64,000 bases of DNA from Pseudomonas sp. R4-35-07. Lineage in GTDB: Bacteria > Pseudomonadota > Gammaproteobacteria > Pseudomonadales > Pseudomonadaceae. The notes below the pieces were generated by a model that made no database searches, was not told the DNA's origin, and saw nothing but the letters and a program-made list of their open reading frames with translations. Position numbers and translations under genes: made by a program. The stretch spans positions 558,001 through 622,000 of the forward strand of contig NZ_CP027732.1 of assembly GCF_003852235.1 (NCBI RefSeq), read 5' to 3'. Shown here piece after piece: positions 46,236 to 56,415 of the stretch (position 1 is its first letter; each line of letters starts with the position of its first letter).

Positions 46236-48140
46236 ATGGCCACTCCCAGCGCTAGCTCTTATAACGCCGACGCCATCGAAGTCCTCTCGGGCCTCGACCC
46301 GGTGCGCAAACGCCCCGGCATGTACACCGACACCAGTCGGCCGAACCACCTCGCCCAGGAAGTCATCGACAACAGCGTTGACGAAGCCCTGGCCGGCCAC
46401 GCCAAGTCGGTGCAGGTCATTCTCCACGCCGATCACTCCCTGGAAGTGTCCGATGACGGTCGCGGCATGCCAGTGGACATCCACCCCGAAGAGGGCGTGT
46501 CGGGCGTCGAGCTGATCCTTACCAAGCTGCACGCCGGCGGCAAGTTCTCCAACAAGAACTACCAGTTCTCCGGCGGTCTGCACGGCGTGGGTATTTCGGT
46601 GGTCAACGCGCTGTCCACGCAGGTCAGGGTCAAGGTCAAGCGCGATGGCAACGAATACCAGATGACCTTCGCTGATGGCTACAAAGCCACCGACCTGGAA
46701 GTGATCGGTACCGTTGGCAAGCGCAATACCGGCACCAGCGTGTACTTCGCGCCGGACCCGAAATACTTCGATTCGCCGAAATTCTCCATCAGCCGCCTCA
46801 AGCACGTGCTCAAGGCCAAGGCCGTGCTGTGCCCGGGCCTGCTGGTGAGCTTTGAAGACAAAGGCACGGGCGAGAAAGTCGAGTGGCACTACGAAGACGG
46901 CCTGCGCTCCTACCTGGAAGACTCCGTCAGCGCCTTTGAACGCCTGCCCAACGCGCCGTTCTGCGGCAGCCTGGCCGGTAACAAGGAAGCCGTCGACTGG
47001 GCGCTGTTGTGGTTGCCCGAAGGCGGCGACAGCGTGCAGGAAAGCTACGTCAACCTGATCCCCACCGCCCAGGGCGGCACCCACGTCAATGGCTTGCGCC
47101 AGGGCCTGCTGGATGCCATGCGCGAATTCTGCGAATACCGCAGCCTGCTGCCACGCGGCGTGAAGCTGGCGCCGGAAGACGTGTGGGAGCGCATCGCCTT
47201 CGTGCTGTCGATGAAAATGCAGGAGCCGCAATTTTCCGGCCAGACCAAGGAGCGTCTGTCGTCCCGCGAGGCGGCGGCGTTTGTCTCCGGGGTGGTCAAG
47301 GATGCCTTCAGCCTGTGGCTCAACGAGCACCCGGAGCTGGGCCTGGCCCTGGCGGAACTGGCGATCAACAACGCCGGCCGTCGCCTCAAGGCCAGCAAGA
47401 AGGTCGAGCGCAAGCGCATCACCCAGGGCCCGGCATTGCCCGGCAAGCTGGCCGATTGCGCCGGGCAGGACCCGATGCGTTCCGAGCTGTTCCTGGTGGA
47501 AGGTGATTCCGCCGGTGGTTCCGCCAAGCAAGCGCGGGACAAGGAGTTCCAGGCGATCCTGCCGTTGCGCGGCAAGATCCTCAACACCTGGGAAGTCGAC
47601 GGCAGCGAAGTCCTGGCCAGCCAGGAAGTGCACAACATTGCCGTGGCCATCGGCGTCGACCCGGGCGCGGCGGACATCAGCCAGTTGCGCTACGGCAAGA
47701 TCTGCATCCTCGCCGACGCCGACTCCGACGGCCTGCACATCGCAACCCTGCTGTGTGCGTTGTTCGTGCAGCACTTCCGCCCGTTGGTGGATGCCGGTCA
47801 CGTCTACGTCGCCATGCCACCGCTGTACCGGATCGACCTGGGCAAGGAGATTTTCTACGCCCTGGACGAAGCCGAGCGCGATGGCATTCTCGACCGCCTG
47901 GTGGCCGAGAAGAAACGCGGCAAGCCACAGGTCACGCGATTCAAGGGCCTGGGTGAAATGAACCCGCCGCAACTGCGCGAAACCACCATGGACCCGAACA
48001 CCCGGCGCCTGGTGCAGTTGACCCTGGAAGACTTCGCCGGCACGTCGGAAATGATGGACATGCTGCTGGCGAAAAAGCGCGCACCGGATCGCAAAGCCTG
48101 GCTCGAATCCAAAGGCAACCTGGCCGAGGTGCTGGGCTGA
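46236..48140 (+). CDS. parE: DNA topoisomerase IV subunit B
   Basis: The ATPase subunit of topoisomerase IV, which decatenates chromosomes; 634 residues. GHKL ATPase motifs: EVIDNSVDEALAGHA near 44, DDGRGMP near 78, GGLHGVGISVVNAL near 113. TOPRIM: LVEGDSAGGSAKQARD near 424, PLRGKILN near 446 and DADSDGLHIATLL near 496. The stop overlaps the ATG of the secreted esterase gene (TGATG), and parC follows after it. Confidence 0.97.
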   Translation: MATPSASSYNADAIEVLSGLDPVRKRPGMYTDTSRPNHLAQEVIDNSVDEALAGHAKSVQVILHADHSLEVSDDGRGMPVDIHPEEGVSGVELILTKLHAGGKFSNKNYQFSGGLHGVGISVVNALSTQVRVKVKRDGNEYQMTFADGYKATDLEVIGTVGKRNTGTSVYFAPDPKYFDSPKFSISRLKHVLKAKAVLCPGLLVSFEDKGTGEKVEWHYEDGLRSYLEDSVSAFERLPNAPFCGSLAGNKEAVDWALLWLPEGGDSVQESYVNLIPTAQGGTHVNGLRQGLLDAMREFCEYRSLLPRGVKLAPEDVWERIAFVLSMKMQEPQFSGQTKERLSSREAAAFVSGVVKDAFSLWLNEHPELGLALAELAINNAGRRLKASKKVERKRITQGPALPGKLADCAGQDPMRSELFLVEGDSAGGSAKQARDKEFQAILPLRGKILNTWEVDGSEVLASQEVHNIAVAIGVDPGAADISQLRYGKICILADADSDGLHIATLLCALFVQHFRPLVDAGHVYVAMPPLYRIDLGKEIFYALDEAERDGILDRLVAEKKRGKPQVTRFKGLGEMNPPQLRETTMDPNTRRLVQLTLEDFAGTSEMMDMLLAKKRAPDRKAWLESKGNLAEVLG

Positions 48141-49135
48141 TGCGCACAGGCGTCGCCCTGGCGATCCTGATGATGTGCGGGTTGGCGGCCACCGATGTGG
48201 CGGCCGCGCCCGTGGCTGAGCTCAAGCTGGTGTCGGAGCACGCGGTAGACGGCATGCGCGGCGGGAACCTGTCGGGCCTGGCGCTGTGTGGCAAGCAATT
48301 GTGGACCGTATCGGACCGTGATGATGAGCAGATTTATCGCTTGGACACCCGCGCGCCGACCTGGACCGCCGAAGTGGTGGCGATCGACGTACCCCCCGTG
48401 CCCGAATCCGGCCTGCCGTGGGGTTTGCGCTCGCGCACCAAGGCGGCTTCGTTCGTTCGCGGTGGCGACCTGGATTTCGAAGGCATCAGCTGTGATGCCG
48501 CAGGCAACCGCTACATCGTCAGCGAAGCCCACGCGGCGGTGTTGCAGGTGCCGGTAGCAGGCGCACCCGAGTGGCTGAAAATTGCCCCAGGCATGGTGCG
48601 CGAAGCCCGGGCCAGTGGCATGTTGCTGCACTTCAATGCGTTGTTCGAGGGCCTGACGGTGAACCCGCAAGGCGATCAGCTCTGGCTGGCGGCCGAGCGT
48701 GAGCGCCGCGGCCTGGTCTCGATCAAGCGCGGGCAGAGCGTGTGGGATTGCGACGGTGCTTGCGTGTTGTTGAGCGAGGCCGGCCTGGAAGTGCAACCGG
48801 CGCAGTTCCCCAACGCCAAGGCGGTGTCGAAGGACTTTGCCGACCTGGCGCTGTTCAACGGCAAGCTGTTTACCCTGGAGCGTAATGCGTTCCAGATTTG
48901 CCGGCGCGATACGGTGACGGCCAAGGTTGAGCTGTGCTGGTCGTTTGCCGACGAAACCCTGAGGCCCGAGCGGCGTTACCCCCAGCCCTATGGCCTGGCC
49001 GAAGCCCTGGTGATGGACGCCGACGGTGCCTGGATTGGCATCGACAATAATTTCGGCGCGCGCGCCGATGGTGAAAAGCGCCCGGTGGTCTATCGGTTCG
49101 CCGCCCCGGCCGGTGGCTGGAGTGCCCAGCCATGA
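48140..49135 (+). CDS. Secreted esterase-like phytase-family beta-propeller protein
   Basis: A periplasmic or secreted protein of 331 residues with signal peptide MRTGVALAILMMCGLAATDV cleaved near AAA (about residue 23). The mature part has the phytase-like/esterase-like beta-propeller pattern: LSGLALCGKQLWTVSDRDDEQIYRLD, DLDFEGISCDAAGNRYIVSEAH, LFEGLTVNPQGDQLWLAAERE, and the C-terminal DADGAWIGIDNNFGARADGEKRP. Activity has not been defined for this group. It is translationally coupled to parE and lies 70 bp before parC, an odd partner for topoisomerase genes. Confidence 0.85.
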   Translation: MRTGVALAILMMCGLAATDVAAAPVAELKLVSEHAVDGMRGGNLSGLALCGKQLWTVSDRDDEQIYRLDTRAPTWTAEVVAIDVPPVPESGLPWGLRSRTKAASFVRGGDLDFEGISCDAAGNRYIVSEAHAAVLQVPVAGAPEWLKIAPGMVREARASGMLLHFNALFEGLTVNPQGDQLWLAAERERRGLVSIKRGQSVWDCDGACVLLSEAGLEVQPAQFPNAKAVSKDFADLALFNGKLFTLERNAFQICRRDTVTAKVELCWSFADETLRPERRYPQPYGLAEALVMDADGAWIGIDNNFGARADGEKRPVVYRFAAPAGGWSAQP

Positions 49136-49205
49136 GCCGTCACGAATTTGAATTGAATCAGCGCAGCGGCCATTCCGTTGCGCCTTACCCCATGATGAGG
49201 CCCGC

Positions 49206-51470
49206 ATGAGTGACATCCTCGCAGACAGCTTAGATGGCGTAGAACGCCGATCGCTGGCTGACTTCACCGAAAATGCCTACCTCAACTACTCCATGTACGT
49301 GATCATGGACCGTGCCCTGCCGCATATCGGCGACGGCCTGAAGCCGGTACAACGGCGCATTATCTACGCCATGAGTGAGTTGGGCCTGGACGCCGATTCC
49401 AAGCACAAGAAGTCGGCGCGTACCGTCGGTGACGTGCTCGGTAAGTTCCACCCCCACGGCGATTCGGCGTGCTATGAAGCCATGGTGCTGATGGCCCAGC
49501 CGTTCAGCTACCGCTACACCCTGGTCGATGGCCAGGGTAACTGGGGTGCGCCGGATGATCCCAAGTCCTTCGCCGCCATGCGTTATACCGAGGCGCGCCT
49601 GTCGCGCTACTCGGAAGTACTGCTCAGCGAGCTGGGCCAGGGCACCGCGAACTGGGGGCCGAACTTTGACGGCACCCTCGACGAACCCCTGGTATTGCCG
49701 GCACGCTTGCCGAACATCCTGCTAAATGGCACCACCGGCATCGCGGTCGGCATGGCCACCGACGTGCCGCCGCACAACCTGCGCGAAGTCGCCACGGCCT
49801 GCGTGCGCCTGTTGGATGAGCCAAAAGCCACGGTCGAGCAGCTGTGTGAGCATATCCAGGGCCCGGACTACCCGACCGAGGCGGAAATCATCACGCCGCG
49901 CGCCGACCTGCTGAAGATGTACGAAACCGGCAAGGGCTCGGTGCGCATGCGCGCGGTGTACCACTTCGAAGACGGCGACATTATTGTGACCGCGTTGCCG
50001 CATCAGGTATCCGGCGCCAAGGTGCTGGAGCAGATTGCCGCGTTGATGCAGGCAAAACCGTCGAAATTGCCGCAAGTCGCCGACCTGCGCGATGAGTCCG
50101 ACCACGAAAACCCTTGCCGCATCGTGATCATCCCGACCAATAGCCGGGTTGATCATGAAGTGCTGATGCAGCATTTGTTTGCCAGCACCGACCTTGAGTC
50201 CAGCTACCGGGTCAACGTCAACATCATCGGCCTGGACGGCAAGCCACAGCTCAAGAACCTGCGCAATTTGCTGGTGGAATGGCTGGAGTTCCGCGTGCAG
50301 ACCGTGCGCCGCCGCCTGCAATTCCGCCTGGACAAGGTCGAGCGCCGCTTGCACCTGTTGGACGGCTTGCTGATTGCCTACCTCAACCTGGATGAAGTGA
50401 TCCATATCATCCGTACCGCCGAGCACCCGAAGGCCGAGCTGATCGCGCGCTTCGAGCTGAGCGAAATCCAGGCTGACTACATCCTCGACACCCGCTTGCG
50501 CCAGTTGGCACGCCTGGAAGAAATGAAGCTGCGCGACGAGCAGGACGCGCTGCTCAAGGAGCAAGCCAAGCTGCAGGCGCTGTTGGGCAGCGAAGCCAAG
50601 CTCAAGAAGCTGGTGCGCAGTGAACTGATCAAAGACGCCGAAACCTACGGCGATGAGCGCCGCTCGCCGATTGTCGAGCGCGCAGAAGCGAAAGCTCTGA
50701 CAGAAACCGAGCTATTGCCTAACGAGAAAATTACCGTCGTTCTGTCGGAAAAGGGTTGGGTTCGTTCCGCCAAAGGGCATGATATTGATGCCACCGGCCT
50801 GTCGTACAAGGCCGGTGATGGCTTCAAGACTGCGGCGGCTGGGCGTTCCAACCAATTTGCGGTGTTTATCGACTCGACCGGGCGCAGTTATTCGGTGCCG
50901 GCCCACACCCTGCCCTCAGCACGCGGGCAGGGCGAGCCGCTGACCGGGCGCCTCACGCCGCCGCAGGGGGCGAATTTCGAGTGCGTGCTGTTGCCGGACG
51001 ATGATTCGCTGTACGTCATCGCGTCCGACGCCGGCTACGGTTTCGTGGTCAAGGGTGAAGACCTGCAGGCCAAGAACAAGGCGGGCAAGGCGTTGTTGAG
51101 CCTGCCGAACAACGCCAAGGTGATCCTGCCGCGACCGGTGGAGGATCGCGAGCATAACTGGCTGGCCTCGGTGACCACCGAAGGGCGTTTGCTGGTGTTC
51201 AAGATCAGCGACCTGCCGCAGTTGGGCAAGGGCAAGGGCAACAAGATCATCGGTATCCCTGGAGAGCGGGTGGCCAGTCGCGAAGAGTACGTGACCGACA
51301 TCGCCGTCATCCCGGAAGGCTCAACCCTGGTGCTCCAGGCCGGCAAGCGCACGTTGTCCTTGCGCCCTGACGACCTTGAACACTACAAGGGCGAGCGCGG
51401 TCGACGCGGTAACAAACTGCCTCGCGGCTTCCAGAGAGTGGATGCTTTGTTGGTAGAAACGCCTGCTTAA
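49206..51470 (+). CDS. parC: DNA topoisomerase IV subunit A
   Basis: The DNA-breaking subunit of topoisomerase IV, 754 residues. The winged-helix domain has the quinolone region [12 protein letters not shown] with Ser87 and Glu91, both the quinolone-sensitive residues, and the active-site Tyr127 in [10 protein letters not shown]. The C-terminal beta-pinwheel follows from about residue 500. It forms A2B2 with ParE. ATG 49206 follows GATGAGGCCCGC. Confidence 0.97.
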   Translation: MSDILADSLDGVERRSLADFTENAYLNYSMYVIMDRALPHIGDGLKPVQRRIIYAMSELGLDADSKHKKSARTVGDVLGKFHPHGDSACYEAMVLMAQPFSYRYTLVDGQGNWGAPDDPKSFAAMRYTEARLSRYSEVLLSELGQGTANWGPNFDGTLDEPLVLPARLPNILLNGTTGIAVGMATDVPPHNLREVATACVRLLDEPKATVEQLCEHIQGPDYPTEAEIITPRADLLKMYETGKGSVRMRAVYHFEDGDIIVTALPHQVSGAKVLEQIAALMQAKPSKLPQVADLRDESDHENPCRIVIIPTNSRVDHEVLMQHLFASTDLESSYRVNVNIIGLDGKPQLKNLRNLLVEWLEFRVQTVRRRLQFRLDKVERRLHLLDGLLIAYLNLDEVIHIIRTAEHPKAELIARFELSEIQADYILDTRLRQLARLEEMKLRDEQDALLKEQAKLQALLGSEAKLKKLVRSELIKDAETYGDERRSPIVERAEAKALTETELLPNEKITVVLSEKGWVRSAKGHDIDATGLSYKAGDGFKTAAAGRSNQFAVFIDSTGRSYSVPAHTLPSARGQGEPLTGRLTPPQGANFECVLLPDDDSLYVIASDAGYGFVVKGEDLQAKNKAGKALLSLPNNAKVILPRPVEDREHNWLASVTTEGRLLVFKISDLPQLGKGKGNKIIGIPGERVASREEYVTDIAVIPEGSTLVLQAGKRTLSLRPDDLEHYKGERGRRGNKLPRGFQRVDALLVETPA

Positions 51471-51643
51471 GGCGTACTAGAGGCCTCGATCTACGATTTA
51501 ACGCGTAGATCGACGCTTTGGCGCTGGAGTCATGGCGCATATTCACGGATGATATGGCCTTTCCAGCGCCGGCGTGGCCGAGCGTATTTAGGTTATTTTT
51601 AGTATTACATTGTGGTTCGCCGTGCGGCAGCCACCTGGATGGG

Positions 51644-52354
51644 ATGATGACTGCTCCACGCCTTCCTCTATTTTTGATGCTCGCTGGCCTGTTAGGGCTG
51701 GCGGGTTGCAGCACGCACCAGCCGGTGTCGCTGTACCAGCTGGACAGCGGAAGTCCGGCTCAGCCAGCACAAACCGCCGGCATGGCCGTTCTGCTGGGGC
51801 CGGTAATCGTTGCCGATTACCTGCAACGCGAAACCCTGCTGCAACGTCAGAACGACGGCAGCCTGCAAGGTTCCACCGATGGTCGCTGGGCGGGCAGCCT
51901 GTCCTCCGATATCAATCAATTGATGTTGCGTCAGGTGGCCGGTCAGCTGGACAGCCAGCGTGTGGTGCTGGCGCCGGGGCCATCCGGGTTTACCCCGGAT
52001 GTGCAGGTGCTGCTGACGATCACGCGGCTTGACTCCGGTACCTCGCAACCGGCGATCCTGGATGCACAGTGGCGCCTGATCGACCGTCGCGGCCAGGTGC
52101 GGGACAACCGTATCGTGCACCTGCAGGAAGAACATACCGGCACCACGGCGTCCCAGGTCCAAGCCCAGGGCGTATTGTTGCAGCACTTGGCGCAACAGTT
52201 GTCGGTAGCGCTCAAGCCGCTGGCCAACCAGCCGCCAATTGCCGAGGCCCCGCGCAAGCAGGCACCGACACAGGCCAAGCCGGCCACACCGGAAAAGCCC
52301 AAGATGCCGATGGCGACACCGATTCGTACGGATTTGGAAGTGTTCAGGTTTTGA
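51644..52354 (+). CDS. PqiC-type ABC-transport auxiliary lipoprotein
   Basis: An outer-membrane lipoprotein of about 236 residues, family YmbA/PqiC. Its signal peptide PRLPLFLMLAGLLGLAGC gives a lipid-modified Cys near residue 21, followed by STHQPVSLYQLDSG. The body contains the typical VLLGPVIVADYLQRETLLQR...WAGSLSSDINQLMLRQVA. A Pro/Lys-rich tail follows. PqiC links MCE-type lipid transport proteins across the periplasm, yet no pqiA/pqiB is adjacent. ATG 51644 or 51647 after GGATGGG is the likely start. Confidence 0.85.
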   Translation: MMTAPRLPLFLMLAGLLGLAGCSTHQPVSLYQLDSGSPAQPAQTAGMAVLLGPVIVADYLQRETLLQRQNDGSLQGSTDGRWAGSLSSDINQLMLRQVAGQLDSQRVVLAPGPSGFTPDVQVLLTITRLDSGTSQPAILDAQWRLIDRRGQVRDNRIVHLQEEHTGTTASQVQAQGVLLQHLAQQLSVALKPLANQPPIAEAPRKQAPTQAKPATPEKPKMPMATPIRTDLEVFRF

Positions 52355-52373
52355 TCTGAATGGCAGACAAACA

Positions 52374-52400
52374 AAAGGCCCGCTGAGTAAGCGGGCCTTT
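52374..52400 (+). terminator. Intrinsic terminator after the PqiC gene
   Basis: AAAGGCCCGCT / AGCGGGCCTTT form a perfect stem with loop GAGTA, followed by TTG. It lies 20 bp after the stop codon. Confidence 0.88.
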
Positions 52401-52435
52401 TTGTATCTGAAAATAGAAGCCATGGCGCAGTCAAA

Positions 52436-52525
52436 TGTGGAAAGCGGCTTGCCCCCGATGGCGGTGGTTCAGTGAGTGATGTGCTGACTGATACTCCGCT
52501 ATCGGGGGCAAGCCCCCTCCCACAG
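52436..52525. repeat. REPIN family A, left arm degenerate
   Basis: The right unit at 52499-52525 is intact. The left unit reads tgtggaaagcggcttgcccccgat, with several changes in the stem. It lies between convergent genes. Confidence 0.85.
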
Positions 52526-52541
52526 GGAGCAATTGCGTGCC

Positions 52542-54074
52542 TTATGTCTTTGTGCGCGTCTCATGCATCCGCGCCAGCTGCCGTTCCAGCATTGAGGGAT
52601 AAGGTTCCATCAAGCGCTCCACACAGCTGGCGCCCTCAGGGCTGGCAATCGGGCGGATGCGTGCGCGTTGGCGGATCAACGTGTCTTCACTGATCTTGCG
52701 CTCCACCAGCAGCAGGTTGCGGCTGTGTTGCGACAAGGCCAAGGCATCCTGGGCGATCTCGGTCAGCAGCAGGTCGATCTGGCTGATGCCGAACAGGTCA
52801 TCACCCACTGTCAAACCCAGCTGCAGTTGCAACGTGATGCCGCTGTCCGCGACTTCGATCTGCAGGGCATGACCCAGGGCGCGCAGCAATTCGCCGCAGC
52901 AGATGGCGTTGGTCAGGTAGTCCTCGCCGCTGTCTTCGCTGTGGAACAGCATCAGCGTGCTGCCGTCGTTCAGGGTGTGCAGTTCGCTCTGGTAAAGCGA
53001 AGCGGCCTGGTCGAGACAGTCGCGGTAGCGTTCCAGCAGTTCCGTCAAGCGAGCGCGGGGCAAGCGGCGCAGTTGGTCCTGGGCACCCAGTTGCACGGCG
53101 AGTACGGCGCTGTACTGAGGTTCGCTGCTTTTGGCGGGAAGCGGCTTCGGCGCCACGACGGGCGCGGCCTCGGCGGTATCGCGCAGGTCGGCGAACGGGT
53201 CTTCGTCGTCAAGCTCGTCTTCTTCGGCCTTGATTACATGTCGCGGCGCAGGCTTCAAGCCCGCCACCGGAGCGCTTTCGTCAAAGCCTGGGTCGCGCAG
53301 GTCGCGTACTTCAAACTCAGGCTCGTCGGTGTAGTCGGCGTCGTCGTACTCGGGTTCGGGTTCGACTTCAGGCACGGTCGGCTCCGGGGCGAAGCTGGCA
53401 TGCAGCTGGCGCGCCAGGTCGCCGATTTCGTCCTGGCGGTCGGTGGCCGGGGTGTGTTCGTCGATATCGCGCAGCCAGATGCGCAGTTGCATCAACGGCG
53501 TGGAAATATGCCGTCCCAGGCGCAGGCTCAACGCCAGGGCGAGGGCCAGCAGGATCGCGCTCAAGATGCCCATGCTCTGCAGGCTGATGGTCATCGGCTG
53601 CTGGAATTGCTGCATGTCCAGGCTGATGCGCAATTGGCCGGCTTTTACATCCTGAAACGTGATATTGCTCTGATACAGGCCCTCGGCTTCGCCCAGCAGG
53701 CCGTTTTTCGGGCGCTGCCCGGCTTCGGCCATGATCCGGTTGTCCACGCTATAAATGGCGGCGTGGGCCACCAGCGGGTTCTTGGTCAGGTTGTTGAGCA
53801 ATACATTGAGGCTGAGGATGTCGTTGGACACCAACAACTCAGTCGCCGAGGTGGCGGTCTGGGTGGTCAGGCTCTCGCCGAGGGCGTCGGCCTGCTCGTG
53901 CATGGCCTGCTTGAACTGCAAACCCATCACGCAGGCGTAGATCACCAGGGCCAGGGCGACCAGGATCACGTTATGGCTGGCGATGCGTAATGCGATCGGT
54001 ACACGGCGGTGGCGCAGTGCCCGGAAGATCAGCAGGAAGAAGTTATCGGTTTTTACTGGCGTGGGCCGGTTCAC
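52542..54074 (-). CDS. Smp/YtjB-like membrane protein with HAMP and cyclase-like domain
   Basis: An inner-membrane protein of about 510 residues, divergent from serB as smp (ytjB) is in E. coli. TM1 is near residues 33-52 (VILVALALVIYACVMG), then a periplasmic sensor loop, TM2 near 170-190 (ILSAILLALALALSLRLG) and a HAMP segment (ISTPLMQLRIWLRDIDEH). An acidic linker follows. The C-terminal 200 residues resemble a class III nucleotide-cyclase fold: YSAVLAVQLGAQ, HTLNDGSTLMLFHS, LQLGLTVGD. The first metal Asp is missing (Gln), so catalysis is doubtful. GTG 54074 after GAGCGCAA is proposed; an ATG at 54137 is possible. Confidence 0.78.
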   Translation of the reverse strand: MNRPTPVKTDNFFLLIFRALRHRRVPIALRIASHNVILVALALVIYACVMGLQFKQAMHEQADALGESLTTQTATSATELLVSNDILSLNVLLNNLTKNPLVAHAAIYSVDNRIMAEAGQRPKNGLLGEAEGLYQSNITFQDVKAGQLRISLDMQQFQQPMTISLQSMGILSAILLALALALSLRLGRHISTPLMQLRIWLRDIDEHTPATDRQDEIGDLARQLHASFAPEPTVPEVEPEPEYDDADYTDEPEFEVRDLRDPGFDESAPVAGLKPAPRHVIKAEEDELDDEDPFADLRDTAEAAPVVAPKPLPAKSSEPQYSAVLAVQLGAQDQLRRLPRARLTELLERYRDCLDQAASLYQSELHTLNDGSTLMLFHSEDSGEDYLTNAICCGELLRALGHALQIEVADSGITLQLQLGLTVGDDLFGISQIDLLLTEIAQDALALSQHSRNLLLVERKISEDTLIRQRARIRPIASPEGASCVERLMEPYPSMLERQLARMHETRTKT

Positions 54075-54207
54075 TTGCGCTCGGCTCTTGGTCCGTGAAG
54101 TTGACGCGCAGTATAGCGACAGGCCCATGACCGGCAAAGCGCTGGCTGTGCCCGATGGTCACTGAAAGTGGGTAGAATGCGGTTTTTTTCCAGCCTGGGG
54201 GTGCGCT

Positions 54208-55422
54208 TTGCGCGAAATCGTCCTGATCAACATCACAGGTCTTGACCGACCGGGTCTCACCGCTGCCATTACCGGCGTTCTGGCCCAGGGTGGTGTGAAC
54301 ATTCTCGACATCGGCCAGGCGGTGATCCACGACACCCTGTCGTTCGGCATCCTGGTGGAAATCCCCAGCAACGAGCAGGCCTCGTCGGTACTCAAGGACA
54401 TCCTGTTTACGGCCTACAAGCTGGATCAGCAGGTGCGTTTCACGCCAGTGTCCGAAGCCGATTACCAGCATTGGGTCGAAGGCCAGGGCAAAAAACGCCA
54501 TATCGTGACGTTGCTCACCCGCAAGGTCACGGCCGAACAGTTGCAGCGCGTCAGTTCGATCACCGCGCACTACGGCTTGAACATCGACCATATCGACCGT
54601 CTGTCGGGGCGTATGCCTTTGGACACGCCCGCAGACAAAGGCAAGGGCTGCATCGAGTTCTCCGTGCGGGGTGAGCCGGCCGATGCGCAGGCGCTGCGCG
54701 CTGAATTCCTGAGCGTGGCTCAGGAGCTGAATGTCGACATCGCCTTCCAGGAAGATTCGCTGTTCCGGCGCAACCGTCGCCTGGCGGTGTTCGACATGGA
54801 CTCCACGCTGATCGAAGCCGAAGTCATCGACGAACTGGCCAAGGCCGCCGGTGTGGGCGAGCAAGTCTCGGCCATTACCGAGCGCGCGATGGCCGGCGAG
54901 CTGGATTTTCGCGCCAGCTTCAAGGAGCGCCTGGCGCTGCTCAAAGGCCTGGATGTGAGCGTGCTCGATTCAATCGGCGCGTCCCTGCGTCTGACCGAAG
55001 GCGCCGAAACCCTGTTCGCCGAACTCAAGCGCCTGGGCTACAAGACGGCCATCCTGTCTGGTGGCTTCACCTACTTTGCCAAGCAGCTGCAAGCCAAGCT
55101 GGGCATTGACTACGTGTTCGCCAACGAGCTGGAAGTGGTGGATGGCAAAGTGACCGGCGTGGCGGTGGAGCCGATTGTCGATGCACAACGCAAGGCGGAC
55201 CTGCTCAAGGAGCTGGCGCACAAGGAAGGTTTGCGTTTGGAGCAGACCATTGCGGTCGGCGACGGCGCGAACGACTTGCCGATGCTGGCGATTGCGGGAT
55301 TGGGTGTGGCGTTTCGCGCCAAGCCATTGGTCAAGCAATCGGCCAAGCAGGCAATTTCGACCTTGGGGTTGGATGGGGTGCTGTATCTGCTGGGCTTGCG
55401 CGATCGCGACGGTCAGCTCTAA
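54208..55422 (+). CDS. serB: Phosphoserine phosphatase (with N-terminal ACT domains)
   Basis: The last step of serine synthesis, HAD superfamily, cytoplasmic, 404 residues. Tandem ACT-like regulatory domains occupy about residues 1-180 (REIVLINITGLDRPGLTAAITG). The HAD core has FDMDSTLIEAE with nucleophile Asp196 and Asp198, SGGFTYF near 283, and GDGANDLPML near 351. The start is TTG 54208 after GGGGGTGCG. It diverges from the Smp-like gene across 133 bp, and a family-C REPIN follows its stop. Confidence 0.96.
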   Translation: MREIVLINITGLDRPGLTAAITGVLAQGGVNILDIGQAVIHDTLSFGILVEIPSNEQASSVLKDILFTAYKLDQQVRFTPVSEADYQHWVEGQGKKRHIVTLLTRKVTAEQLQRVSSITAHYGLNIDHIDRLSGRMPLDTPADKGKGCIEFSVRGEPADAQALRAEFLSVAQELNVDIAFQEDSLFRRNRRLAVFDMDSTLIEAEVIDELAKAAGVGEQVSAITERAMAGELDFRASFKERLALLKGLDVSVLDSIGASLRLTEGAETLFAELKRLGYKTAILSGGFTYFAKQLQAKLGIDYVFANELEVVDGKVTGVAVEPIVDAQRKADLLKELAHKEGLRLEQTIAVGDGANDLPMLAIAGLGVAFRAKPLVKQSAKQAISTLGLDGVLYLLGLRDRDGQL

Positions 55423-55429
55423 CTCGACA

Positions 55430-55538
55430 GATCATTCCCACGCTCCGCGTGGGAATGCCTTCTGTGACGCTCTGCGTCAGGCTTTGGGGGCGCAGAGTGC
55501 CCTGCGCTGCATTCCCACGCAGAGCGTGGGAACGATCA
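55430..55538. repeat. REPIN family C between serB and psd
   Basis: The arms gatcattcccacgctccgcg... at 55430-55457 and the reverse copy at 55510-55538 are inverted. A pair of GACGCTCTGCGTC-type palindromes lies inside. It separates convergent genes and abuts the psd stop codon. Confidence 0.92.
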
Positions 55539-56399
55539 TCAGGCTTTAGGTGAGCCGATACCCTGGCCCATCTGCACCGGCGTGCCCGCCGCCAGTTCCT
55601 GCGCCCACTGCACTTGGCCCGGCCCGAACAGCACGATCGCGGTAGAACCCAGCTTGAAGCGACCCAACTCCGCACCTTTCTCCAGGTGAATCGGTGCGCG
55701 AGCAGCTTCGTCATAGCGGAAGGTTTTCAGCTCGCGCTTCGGTGGTGTTACCAGCCCGGCCCACACCGTCTCGATCGAGGCTACGATCATTGCGCCCACC
55801 AACACTACGGCCATCGGGCCGCGTTCGGTGTCGAACAGGCAGACAACCCGCTCGTTACGCGCAAACAGTTCCGGCACGTTCTCGGCGGTGGTCTGGTTCA
55901 CCGAGAAAATCCGCCCCGGTACGTACACCATCTCACGCAAGGTACCGGCCAGCGGCATATGCACGCGGTGATAGTCCTTGGGCGACAGGTAGATAGTGGC
56001 GAAGTCACCGCCCATGAACGGCGCTGCCAGCGCGGCGTCGCCACCGAGCAATTCCAGCACGCTGAAACTGTGGCCCTTGGCCTGGAACACACGGCCATGT
56101 TCGATCGGGCCGAGCTGGCTGACAGCACCATCGGCCGGGCTCAGTACGGCGCCGGGGGTTGGGTCCAGCGGGCGCGCACCGTCTTTCAATGCGCGGGTAA
56201 AGAAGGCGTTGAAATGCTCGTAGGCGGTCACGTCTTCAACCAGCGCCTGGGACATATCCACCTGGTAACGCTTGGCGAACCAACGGGTGAAGGCGTTCTT
56301 GAACCAGCGCACACGGCACTCGGCAATGCAGCCGGCCAAGCGCGACAGCAGGTGGTGCGGCAGCAAGTACTGACTGAGGATAAACAACTGCTTTTTCAT
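55539..56399 (-). CDS. psd: Phosphatidylserine decarboxylase proenzyme
   Basis: Makes phosphatidylethanolamine at the inner membrane; 286 residues. The proenzyme cleaves itself at the Gly-Ser bond of the LGST motif, here Gly251-Ser252-Thr253, so Ser252 becomes the pyruvoyl group. Other family blocks: [18 protein letters not shown] near 60, [11 protein letters not shown] near 87 and [10 protein letters not shown] near 142 with the active-site His. Its stop directly abuts a REPIN. rhdA lies 17 bp upstream, so they may be cotranscribed. Confidence 0.97.
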   Translation of the reverse strand: MKKQLFILSQYLLPHHLLSRLAGCIAECRVRWFKNAFTRWFAKRYQVDMSQALVEDVTAYEHFNAFFTRALKDGARPLDPTPGAVLSPADGAVSQLGPIEHGRVFQAKGHSFSVLELLGGDAALAAPFMGGDFATIYLSPKDYHRVHMPLAGTLREMVYVPGRIFSVNQTTAENVPELFARNERVVCLFDTERGPMAVVLVGAMIVASIETVWAGLVTPPKRELKTFRYDEAARAPIHLEKGAELGRFKLGSTAIVLFGPGQVQWAQELAAGTPVQMGQGIGSPKA

Positions 56400-56415
56400 T
56401 AAGTGTCCTTAAGCT

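Noticed and set aside
46221-47972. Long minus-strand frame opposite parE
   Set aside because: Shadow of parE, with no family signature and no ribosome site.
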